From positions 830,073 through 894,072 of the forward strand of contig NZ_WEGH01000002.1 of assembly GCF_009604375.1 (NCBI RefSeq): DNA of 64,000 bases, read 5' to 3'. This DNA comes from Actinomadura macrotermitis (GTDB lineage: Bacteria; Actinomycetota; Actinomycetes; Streptosporangiales; Streptosporangiaceae). The notes beneath the pieces are model-generated. The model was not told the origin of the DNA. It worked only from the letters and a program-made list of their open reading frames with translations, and did not search any database. Shown in pieces: positions 17,521-24,282 of the stretch. Made by a program: the position numbers and the translations under genes. Every line of letters begins with the position of its first letter. Position 1 is the stretch's first letter.

Positions 17521-17763
17521 ATGCCGTTCCCCGTCGAAAGCCACGAACTCAGCTTCGAGCAGGACATCAAGCCCCTGTTTCGGACGAAGGACCGCGCCGC
17601 GATGCTGACCCGTTTCGACCTGTTCGATCACGCCGACGTCGCCGAGCACGCCGACGCCATCCTCGGTTCCCTGCTGAGCGGGCGAATGCCATGCGACGGC
17701 GCGTGGCCCGAGGCGGACCTGGAGAAGCTCCAGCGATGGATCGACATGGGCAAGCCCGCTTGA
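17521..17763 (+). CDS. 80-residue conserved-type protein of unknown function
   Basis: The protein MPFPVESHELSFEQDIKPLF... is an 80-residue single domain with a pattern I associate with short actinobacterial proteins resembling a cytochrome-c-like fold without heme motif. It shows DIKPLFRTKDRAAML, FDLFDHADVAEHADAILGSL and RMPCDGAWPEADLEKLQRWI. There is one Cys, in MPCDGAWP, and no CxxCH. ATG at 17521 is favoured by GGAG 9 bp upstream; ATG at 17503 is in frame but poorly placed. It has its own ECF41-like promoter and lies between the two sigma genes, so it is very likely a regulon member. Confidence 0.8.
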   Translation: MPFPVESHELSFEQDIKPLFRTKDRAAMLTRFDLFDHADVAEHADAILGSLLSGRMPCDGAWPEADLEKLQRWIDMGKPA

Positions 17764-17806
17764 CGGATGGTCCGCCTCCGTACGCCGTACCCGCGTACGG
17801 GGGCGG

Positions 17807-18748
17807 TCAGGCGGCGCCGGGCAACGCTGTGATCTTGGCGGGGTTCATCATCCACAGCACTTCGCCGATGCCCTGGTCGCTGCCATCGACGGTCAGAACG
17901 GCGAAGGTACGGCCGTCGCGCTGAAGCAGGGCGGCGCACCGGCCGTTCACGGCGGCCCACTCCACGTCGACCCCGTCCCAGAACCGGTCCGCGAACGCCC
18001 GGACGTACTTGGCGACGCGAATCGCGCCCACCACGGGGAAACGGGACGCCCGAACGGCGCCGCCACCGTCGGAGTAGCTGACCGCGTCCGCGGCGAGCAA
18101 CTCCTCCAAAGCGGCCAGGTCGCCGGCACGGGCGGCGACGACGAAGGCGGTCAACAGCCTGCGCTGCTCAGCGCCGGTCACCGGCGTCCGCCGCTCGGAC
18201 CGCAGGTGCTCGCGGGCCCTGCTGACCAGCTTCCGGACCGCCGCCTCCCCGGCCTGGAGGATCTCCGCGATCTGCGGATAGGGGTAGTCGAACGCCTCGC
18301 GCAGGACATAGGCGGCGCGTTCGGTGGGTGACAGCCGTTCCAGGAGCATCAGGACCGCGAGGTTGAGCGCCTCACCGCGTTCGGCGCCCAGGTACGGATC
18401 GGCGGCGGTGTCGACGGGTTCGGGCAGCCAGGGACCGATGTAGCTCTCCCGGCGGACCCGGGCGGACTGCAGGACGTTGATCGCCAGCCGCGTGGTGGTC
18501 GTCGCCAGGAACGCGGCGGGGTTGGCCACGGCGGCGCGGTCGTAGGTCTGCCACCGCAGCCAGACGTCCTGCATCAGGTCCTCGGCCTCGGTGGCGCTGC
18601 CCAGCATCCGGTAGGCGATGCCGAACAGCCGCGGCCGCACCTCGGCGAAGACCGCGGTGGCGTGATCGAGGTCGACCGCCGCCTCCGGGATGCCGGTGAC
18701 CGGCCCATCCGTCGCCGGTTCGCCGCCCGGTCCGCCGTCCGCCACCAT
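17807..18748 (-). CDS. ECF41-family sigma factor with SnoaL-like C-terminal domain (SigJ-like)
   Basis: The 313-residue sigma factor has region 2 at about 30-95 (RPRLFGIAYRMLGSATEAED, LMQDVWLRWQTYD), the linker motif WLPEP near 109, and region 4 at about 130-190 (LLERLSPTERAAYVLREAFD, YPYPQIAEILQAGEAAVRKL). It ends in an NTF2/SnoaL-like domain with SYSDGGGAVRA and MNPAKI, the DGGG and NPDKL-type marks of ECF41. In that family the C-terminal domain tunes activity in place of an anti-sigma factor. ATG 18748 has GGAGGCGATC upstream. A matching promoter lies about 60-85 bp upstream, so it is probably autoregulated. The surrounding genes with the same promoter are its likely targets. Confidence 0.92.
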   Translation of the reverse strand: MVADGGPGGEPATDGPVTGIPEAAVDLDHATAVFAEVRPRLFGIAYRMLGSATEAEDLMQDVWLRWQTYDRAAVANPAAFLATTTTRLAINVLQSARVRRESYIGPWLPEPVDTAADPYLGAERGEALNLAVLMLLERLSPTERAAYVLREAFDYPYPQIAEILQAGEAAVRKLVSRAREHLRSERRTPVTGAEQRRLLTAFVVAARAGDLAALEELLAADAVSYSDGGGAVRASRFPVVGAIRVAKYVRAFADRFWDGVDVEWAAVNGRCAALLQRDGRTFAVLTVDGSDQGIGEVLWMMNPAKITALPGAA

Positions 18749-18804
18749 GATCGCCTCCGCTCGGATCGTCGGGCCGCTCCGGCTTCACCCGCCCTCGACC
18801 AGCT

Positions 18805-18833
18805 CAGACAAGACAGCCCCCTCTTCTGTGACG
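18805..18833 (-). promoter_or_regulatory. ECF41-like promoter of the sigma factor gene (autoregulation)
   Basis: On the minus strand: CGTCACA (18833-18827), 16 bp, TGTCTGA (from 18810). The spacer ends GGGGGCTGTCT. A second TGTCTT begins 6 bp earlier (18816), so the exact -10 is ambiguous. Confidence 0.7.
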
Positions 18834-18914
18834 GAACCAGCCGCCGGTTCGAGATGGCCGAGCGCGTACGAGGGTGCGCACGGTGTGCGCGGCACCGCCG
18901 CGCACGTCGTGCGC

Positions 18915-20726
18915 TCAGATGGTCTCACCCCGCTTCGCCGCGCCGCCGCCGGCCGGGCCGGACGCCTCCTCACGGAAGGCGATCTTTCGGTGGGTGCCGT
19001 CGCACAGCGGCTTGCCGGCCGACTGCCCGCAGCGGCACAGCGTCACCCTGTTGCGGGTCTCCAGCGGCCGCCCGTCCGCGCGGTACACGGGGACGCCGCC
19101 GGTGATCCACAGCGCGCTGGCCAGCCCGCCCTCCTCTTCGAGGACGGAGACGGCGGGCGGGAGGTCGGGCTCGATGGTCTCCCCGCCGCGCCGCAGGGCG
19201 TAGCTGTAGGAGCCGGAGGGGCAGTGCTCGATCCGCCCCATGATGTTGGAACGCACGTCGCCGTCCCCGGTCTCGGCGAGCATCTCCGCGATCGGCCGGG
19301 TGCGCCCGATGCAGAACGCGGCGTGGATGCACAGCTCGCCGACCCGCTGTGCCGAGATGTCCACCCCGTCGTGCACGTGCTGCAGTTCCCTGTAGGGCCG
19401 GACGTCGGCGTTCTCGGTGCCGTCGAATCCGATCAGCGCGTGCGTCCCGTCGCAGAACGGCTTGGACCGCGAACGGCCGCAGCGGCACAGCGCATAGACG
19501 GGCTCGGCCGGCAGGGCGTCGCCGGTCTGCCAGGTGAGCGCGTCGTCCCCAGACGAGACGATCTTCCGTTTGCGCCGGAGCGGGACCTCGCCGCGCACGA
19601 GGTACGGGCCGTGGGGGAGCACGTTGACGCGCTGCGGCTCGTCGCCGGCGAACCCGGCGCGCTCCTCCGGCGGGACGTATTCGAACGTGGGTCCGGCCGT
19701 GGTGCCGTCGCCGTCAGGCGTCCGCATCAGCGCTTGGGCCTGCGCCTTGAGCCGGTACATGGTGGCGACGGCGACCGCGAGCAGCCGCGGGCTGCCGTTG
19801 AACGCCTGCTCCAGCAGGTGGAGGAGGGTGCAGTACGTCCGGTTGAACTCCTCCTGGGCCGCGCGGATCGCGTGGCCCGGGGCGTGGTCGGCGACCTTGG
19901 GGTCGGGCCGCATCGGCAGGACATCGGCGAAGTCCACGTCGAGCGGCTCGCCGGTCGGCCCCGACCGAGGGGTGTCGCCGCGGCGGTAGCGGCGGCCGGC
20001 CCTGAGCTCCTGGAAGCGGTAGTAGTGCGCGACCTCGTCCCGGTCGGGGTGGTGGACGTCCGGGTCGCCGTCCCAGACCGCGCCGCGGGACGTGCCCTCG
20101 CCCTCCTCGACGATCTCCTCCAGCGCGGCCAGCGCCGAGACCAGATCGGTGACCGCGACCATCCGTCCGGCGGTGTGCTGGAAATGCCCGGCATGGAGCT
20201 GGCGAGACGGATCGCCGGAGAAGACCTCCTCCTCGCCGAGCCGGCCGCACAGATCGCGCAGACCCGCCTCGATCGCGGCATAGAACTGCCCGATCGTCTC
20301 GTAGTGGTCGCCTTCGGCGGGGGCGCCCGGCGGTGCCGGCCGCTCCAGGCGCAGGAACATGTCGAGCGCCGCGTCGCCGAACGGGAGCAGCGACAGCTCC
20401 AGCGACGGGTCGGCGTGCGGCAGCCGCCGGGGGTGCGGCGGCAGCAGCTCCGGCGCGTCCAGCCGCGGGCTCCCGCCGACGGCGTTGAGCAGGTTCGCCG
20501 CCAGCGCCAGGTGCAGCATCTCCTCGATGAAGACGCCCGCCACCGCCTCGACGGCGTCGGGATTGCGCTCCGGATCGAGCGAGTACAGCGCGCACAGGTA
20601 CGGCGGCAGGGTCGCGTGCTCCAGCTCGATCGCCCACTGCAGGTGCTCGCGGAGATCGTCGAGCGTGGCGATTCCGGTCGATGGGCCGGGAAGGGGGGCA
20701 TGCTGCCGCCCGGTCGGATGGTTCAT
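18915..20726 (-). CDS. Ferritin-like domain fused to CDGSH iron-sulfur domains
   Basis: The 603-residue protein has three parts. Residues about 15-240 form a ferritin-like domain of the VioB/iminophenyl-pyruvate dimer synthase type, with metal ligands in LQWAIELEHATLPPYLCALY and FIEEMLHLALAANLLNAVGG. Residues about 390-440 hold the first CDGSH motif (CRCGRSRSKPFCDGTH). A middle segment with ELCIHAAFCIGRTRP and RIEHCPSGSYSYAL fits a monocluster 4Fe-4S ferredoxin-like domain. A second CDGSH motif follows (CRCGQSAGKPLCDGTH). CDGSH clusters are redox-active 2Fe-2S centres. Together this suggests an oxidative-stress redox protein or a metallo-oxidase; the substrate is unknown. It lies 35 bp after a small acidic gene on the same strand, downstream of the cupin and NmrA genes. 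Confidence 0.85.
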   Translation of the reverse strand: MNHPTGRQHAPLPGPSTGIATLDDLREHLQWAIELEHATLPPYLCALYSLDPERNPDAVEAVAGVFIEEMLHLALAANLLNAVGGSPRLDAPELLPPHPRRLPHADPSLELSLLPFGDAALDMFLRLERPAPPGAPAEGDHYETIGQFYAAIEAGLRDLCGRLGEEEVFSGDPSRQLHAGHFQHTAGRMVAVTDLVSALAALEEIVEEGEGTSRGAVWDGDPDVHHPDRDEVAHYYRFQELRAGRRYRRGDTPRSGPTGEPLDVDFADVLPMRPDPKVADHAPGHAIRAAQEEFNRTYCTLLHLLEQAFNGSPRLLAVAVATMYRLKAQAQALMRTPDGDGTTAGPTFEYVPPEERAGFAGDEPQRVNVLPHGPYLVRGEVPLRRKRKIVSSGDDALTWQTGDALPAEPVYALCRCGRSRSKPFCDGTHALIGFDGTENADVRPYRELQHVHDGVDISAQRVGELCIHAAFCIGRTRPIAEMLAETGDGDVRSNIMGRIEHCPSGSYSYALRRGGETIEPDLPPAVSVLEEEGGLASALWITGGVPVYRADGRPLETRNRVTLCRCGQSAGKPLCDGTHRKIAFREEASGPAGGGAAKRGETI

Positions 20727-20761
20727 GGGCGTCTCGTTTCGGATGTCATGGAATGGGCGGG

Positions 20762-21001
20762 TCAGGCGCCTTCGCCGGAGCGGCGCCCGTGCGACCGGGG
20801 GGCGGACTCCAGCTCCCTGGCCGCGCCGAGGAGGTCGCGGAGCCTGACCTCCTCGGCCTCGACCTCAGCCGGGTCGAACAGCCACTCGGAGACCGGTCGC
20901 GCCGCGGCCCGCGCCGGGTCGCTCGCCTCGGCCGATTCCAGTTCGGCCTCGACCTCCGCCTCGAACTCGATGGCGAACTCGTCGCCGTTCGGGGTGCTCA
21001 T
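20762..21001 (-). CDS. 79-residue acidic protein of unknown function
   Basis: The protein begins MSTPNGDEFAIEFEAEVEAE. It is strongly acidic in the first half and Arg-rich at the end (APRSHGRRSG). No family is recognised, and there is no signal peptide or membrane segment. GGAGGG precedes ATG 21001. It sits 35 bp upstream of the ferritin-like/CDGSH gene and is probably co-translated with it. It could be a partner or chaperone for that protein; a leader-peptide-like substrate is possible but unsupported. The 275 bp between it and the cupin gene (21002-21276) hold no convincing gene and no copy of the shared promoter. The pair may therefore be read from the upstream NmrA-cupin operon. Confidence 0.65.
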   Translation of the reverse strand: MSTPNGDEFAIEFEAEVEAELESAEASDPARAAARPVSEWLFDPAEVEAEEVRLRDLLGAARELESAPRSHGRRSGEGA

Positions 21002-21276
21002 CGGCCCTCCACACATAGATCGTTCGGATGACCGCCCGTCCGGACGTCTGGTCGCGTGGACCAGCTGCACGGAGATCTGCCCGGAAGCGAACAGGCGGGT
21101 GAAGCTCTCGTTCTGGCGGACCGCCGGCGCGTGGGCGCGGTCGGCCCGGTGCCGGCCCGCAAGGGGATCCGGCCGCCGTCCGCCGTGACGACCGGCAGCC
21201 TGGCCGCGGCGCGGCACGCGGTCGGCATCGGCTCCAGCGGGATCGGCCGGGCCCCGAACCGTTCCGGTGCCGGTGG

Positions 21277-21714
21277 TCAGGAAGCCCTGGGGACCCGCAG
21301 ATGCGCGCGCTCGGCGAGCTCGGCATCGTCCACGAGGGTCAGCATCGGCTTGCCCGGCTCGCAGAGCATCGTGACGACGAACCGGACCGGCATGTCGTCG
21401 CGGTTGTTGCCGTCCTGGTAGTGGACGACGTCGCCGCCGGGTTCCCAGAACGCCTCGCCCGCCGCGACGGGCCGGGGCGGCTGCCCCTCGAGTTCCAGCA
21501 GCATCTCGCCCTCCAGCACGTAGCCGAACGCCGGGCCGGGGTGCCGGTGCGGCGGCGCGCCGGGGTCGCCGGGCGGGTACTCGATGACCACGGTCGCGGC
21601 GTGCGCGCCGGGCGGGATGAAGGGCGGCTCGGCCTCCTGGACGGTGGTGAGCGCGGTCTGCCACGCGGACGACCCGCGCTTCGGCTCGGCGGCGGGGGAA
21701 TCAGGGCCGGACAT
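21277..21714 (-). CDS. Cupin-domain protein
   Basis: The 145-residue single-domain cupin has motif 1 PPHRHPGPAFGYVLEGEMLL (His, His and Glu ligands) and motif 2 PGGDVVHYQDGNN (His ligand). A small metal-binding beta-barrel is expected, as in many dioxygenases, isomerases and sensors. AGGAGG lies 8 bp before ATG 21714. It follows the NmrA-like gene by 36 bp on the same strand and so shares its ECF41-like promoter. The substrate is unknown. Confidence 0.88.
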   Translation of the reverse strand: MSGPDSPAAEPKRGSSAWQTALTTVQEAEPPFIPPGAHAATVVIEYPPGDPGAPPHRHPGPAFGYVLEGEMLLELEGQPPRPVAAGEAFWEPGGDVVHYQDGNNRDDMPVRFVVTMLCEPGKPMLTLVDDAELAERAHLRVPRAS

Positions 21715-21750
21715 GGTGGCGCCTCCTCGGCTCGTCGGTGCGGACGGCGG

Positions 21751-22506
21751 TCACTTGACGTCGTTCGCGGCCAGCCAGGCGGCATACGTGATCTCGCCGA
21801 GGGTCGCGGTGCCCTCGTCGGGGACGAGATCGCGCTCGTGCATCTCGGCGCCGAAGTAGTGCGCGTGCGAGTCGGTGACCACCTCGCGCGGGTCGCCCCA
21901 TGCGGCCAGCGCCTTGCGGAAGAACTCGTCCATCCGGGACACCTCCGGTCCGGCGATCCGGAGCCGGCCGTTCAGCGGCGTGCCCGCCGCGGTTCGCGCG
22001 ACCGTTCGGGACACCTCCTCGCCCGCGATGGGCTGGAACAGCACCGGCGGCATCGGGACCTTGCCGCCGGCGGCGGCCTCGTCGGCGATCCTGCGCCCGA
22101 ACTCGAAGAACTGCGTCGCGTGGATCAGCGAGAACGGGATCGGCGACTCCTCGATCAGCTTCTCCTGCGCGAGCTTCGCCCGGAAGTAGCCGATGTCGGG
22201 CCGCCGGTCGGTGTTCACGATCGTCAGCGCGACGTGGTGGCCCACACCCGCCTTCTTCTCCGCCGCCAGCAGGTTGCCGGTCGAGGTCGTGAAGAAGTCC
22301 AGCACCGCCGCGTCCTCGAAGGACGGCGAGTTGGCCACGTCGACCACCGCGGAAGCGCCCTCCAGCACCTCGGCCAGCCCCTCGCCCGTGAGCGCGTTCA
22401 CGCCCGTGTTCGGCGCGGCCGGCACCGCCTCGTGTCCGTGCTGCCGGAGCATCTGCACCGTCTTCGAACCGATCAGGCCGGTGCCGCCGATGACCACGAT
22501 CTTCAT
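21751..22506 (-). CDS. NmrA-like NAD(P)-binding reductase/epimerase
   Basis: The 251-residue atypical short-chain dehydrogenase has nucleotide motif IVVIGGTGLIGSKTVQML at residues 3-20, VVDVANSPSF near 60, and FRAKLAQEKLIEESPIPFSL in the substrate-domain region. The SDR YxxxK pair is not standard: FRAKLAQEK replaces it, as in NmrA/HSCARG-like sensors and atypical SDRs. Oxidoreductases/epimerases of this kind are typical partners of ECF41 sigma factors, alongside carboxymuconolactone decarboxylases. An ECF41-like promoter lies about 55-80 bp upstream. It is the first gene of an operon with the cupin. Confidence 0.88.
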   Translation of the reverse strand: MKIVVIGGTGLIGSKTVQMLRQHGHEAVPAAPNTGVNALTGEGLAEVLEGASAVVDVANSPSFEDAAVLDFFTTSTGNLLAAEKKAGVGHHVALTIVNTDRRPDIGYFRAKLAQEKLIEESPIPFSLIHATQFFEFGRRIADEAAAGGKVPMPPVLFQPIAGEEVSRTVARTAAGTPLNGRLRIAGPEVSRMDEFFRKALAAWGDPREVVTDSHAHYFGAEMHERDLVPDEGTATLGEITYAAWLAANDVK

Positions 22507-22556
22507 GGGTGCCCCTCTCGTCCGCCGGGCGGTCGGTCACCGCCCGGTCGCCAGCT

Positions 22557-22585
22557 AAGACAGGGCACCCGTCCAGGCTGTGACA
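22557..22585 (-). promoter_or_regulatory. ECF41-like promoter of the NmrA-cupin operon
   Basis: On the minus strand: TGTCACA (22585-22579), 16 bp, TGTCTTA (from 22562). This is an exact -35 consensus; the spacer ends GGGTGCCC. Confidence 0.8.
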
Positions 22586-22629
22586 GCTTCCGCGAAAGAT
22601 TCCCGGACGCCGCCCGATTCGGCTGCGGC

Positions 22630-22658
22630 CGTCACGAATCCGGGCGCTGGCTTGTCTT
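22630..22658 (+). promoter_or_regulatory. ECF41-like promoter of the LtrA-like gene
   Basis: CGTCACG (22630-22636), 16 bp, TGTCTT (22653-22658). It is back to back with the NmrA promoter 45 bp away. The GTG start follows 40 bp downstream. Confidence 0.75.
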
Positions 22659-22697
22659 CGCAGACTGACGAGCCCATGTGACGACGGGAGTGAGACC

Positions 22698-23906
22698 GTG
22701 CCGCCGACAGGTGCCGCATGCCGTATCCGGATCCGGATGACCGCGCGCGCGATCGACGAGACGCACCGCGCCTCGAGCCAGCTGGAGCTGCTGTTCGACC
22801 TCACCTTCGTGGTGGCGGTCGCGGCCGTCACCAGCCGGTTCGCGCACCACATCGCCGACGGGCACGTCCTGTCCGGGCTCGTTCCGTTTCTGCAGGTCTT
22901 CTTCGCCGTGTGGTGGGCGTGGATGAACTTCACCTGGTTCGCGTCCTCGTACGACACCGACGACATCCCCTACCGGCTGCTGACCATGGTGCAGATGGCG
23001 GGCGTCCTGGTCCTCGCCGCGGGCGTGCCGGCGGCCGCCGACCGCTCCGACTACCGCGCCGTCGCGATCGGCTACCTCGTCATGCGGGCCGCCCTCGTCG
23101 CGCAGTGGCTGCGGGCGGGCGCCGAAGACCCGGCGGGCCGCCGCACCGCGCTGCGCTACGCCTTCGGCATCACGGTCGCCCAGGCGGGCTGGATCCTCTG
23201 GCTCGCCGCGGCGGAGGCCGGCGCCCTGCCGTCACCCGCCCGGATCCCCTGCTTCGCCGCCCTGGCCGCCCTGGAACTGGCCGTGCCGCGGTGGGCGGAA
23301 CGGGCCGACCCCACCACCTGGCACCCCCATCACATCGCCGAACGCTACGGCCTGTTCACGATCATCCTCTTCGGGGAGAGCGTCCTCGCCGCGTCCGACG
23401 CGGTCGCCGGAGCACTCGAAGGAACCGAGGTCGGCCGACGGCTCCTCATCATCGCCGGCTCCGGCCTCGTCCTGCTGTTCGCCCTGTGGTGGCTCTACTT
23501 CCTCGCCCCCGCGGGCGAGGGCCTCAACGACCGCCGCCACCGCTCCTACCGGTGGGGCTACGGCCATTACGGCATCTTCGCAAGCCTCGCGGCCCTCGGC
23601 GCCGGGCTCGAGGTGGCGGTCGCGCAGACCGGACACGACCTCGAAGCGTCACCTCTCGTGATCTGCTACGCCGTGGCGGTCCCGGCCGCCCTGTTCGTCA
23701 CGCTGCTCTGGACGGTCCACACGCCCATCCTGGCCGTACCCGTCCTGCGCCCCGCGGTGGTGTTGCCCGGGGCCGCCGCCGTCCTGCTCCTGCCGTTGGC
23801 GGCCACGCGCGTCGGAGTGGCCACGATCACCGCGGCGATCGCCGCCGTATGCGTCACGATCACCGCCCTCACGATCGCGCTCGGCAAAGACGCCGCACGG
23901 CGGTGA
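22698..23906 (+). CDS. Low-temperature-requirement A (LtrA)-like membrane protein
   Basis: A 402-residue integral membrane protein with about ten predicted helices. The N-terminus carries the family signature SSQLELLFDLTFVVAVAAVT. Later come VWWAWMNFTWFASSYDTDD, HIAERYGLFTIILFGESVL and a GYGHYGIFASLAALG helix. LtrA proteins (DUF1211-like group) are multi-helix membrane proteins whose transported or sensed substrate is not established. The start is GTG 22698 with GGGAG 7 bp upstream. A later ATG at 22738 would also keep the family core. Its promoter is a copy of the ECF41-like motif, so it belongs to the stress regulon. Confidence 0.88.
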   Translation: MPPTGAACRIRIRMTARAIDETHRASSQLELLFDLTFVVAVAAVTSRFAHHIADGHVLSGLVPFLQVFFAVWWAWMNFTWFASSYDTDDIPYRLLTMVQMAGVLVLAAGVPAAADRSDYRAVAIGYLVMRAALVAQWLRAGAEDPAGRRTALRYAFGITVAQAGWILWLAAAEAGALPSPARIPCFAALAALELAVPRWAERADPTTWHPHHIAERYGLFTIILFGESVLAASDAVAGALEGTEVGRRLLIIAGSGLVLLFALWWLYFLAPAGEGLNDRRHRSYRWGYGHYGIFASLAALGAGLEVAVAQTGHDLEASPLVICYAVAVPAALFVTLLWTVHTPILAVPVLRPAVVLPGAAAVLLLPLAATRVGVATITAAIAAVCVTITALTIALGKDAARR

Positions 23907-24018
23907 CCGCACCACAGGGGTCCACATTCCTCACCCCGAAACCGACGATCTTCCTTCAGCCGGCAGACGAAAGAACGCGTCCAGGGCTGCTGGCCTTCGC
24001 CCGGTTACCGCCGCGCTT

Positions 24019-24129
24019 TCACGCCCGCCACATGTGCTTGGCCTTGCCCACGAAGGACGCCGAGCCGGGGTTCATCGTCTGTGCCCGCGCAACGGTCCTC
24101 TCCACGTCCTCCCAGGACCGCGCTGACAT
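24019..24129 (-). pseudogene. Short ORF, probable gene remnant
   Basis: The frame MSARSWEDVERTVARAQTMN... ends in GSASFVGKAKHMWRA. It looks like the C-terminal tail of a longer protein with well-formed codon usage, but nothing upstream extends it. I do not recognise the parent family. The rest of the 370-bp stretch 23907-24278 holds only this and the 40-residue ORF next to it. Confidence 0.35.
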
Positions 24130-24159
24130 CTACGCCTGGACCGGTCAATCGCAGGTGCT

Positions 24160-24282
24160 TCACACTCTGCGGCCAGCCGGGGCGGCGGTCACGTGTTCCA
24201 ACGGCATCGGCGCATAGGGCTCGTCGTAGCCACCGCGTGGGCCAGGGCTTGTGGGCTCCCGGCCCAGCGCGGCCTTGGTCAT
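24160..24282 (-). CDS. 40-residue ORF coupled to the 563-residue gene
   Basis: ATG 24282 overlaps the stop of the upstream gene (ATGA), the classic form of translational coupling. The peptide MTKAALGREPTSPGPRGGYD... is Pro/Gly-rich and unstructured, with no known family. It could be a real small partner protein or a chance frame; the coupling is the only support. Confidence 0.35.
   Translation of the reverse strand: MTKAALGREPTSPGPRGGYDEPYAPMPLEHVTAAPAGRRV

Noticed and set aside
18811-18816. An alternative -10 TGTCTT for the ECF41 sigma promoter
   Set aside because: It would give a 10-bp spacer, unlike the 16-bp spacing of the other five sites, so the TGTCTGA 6 bp on was preferred.
21002-21276. 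Possible small gene between the cupin and acidic-protein genes
   Set aside because: All six frames have shadow-like composition and no start has a ribosome binding site.
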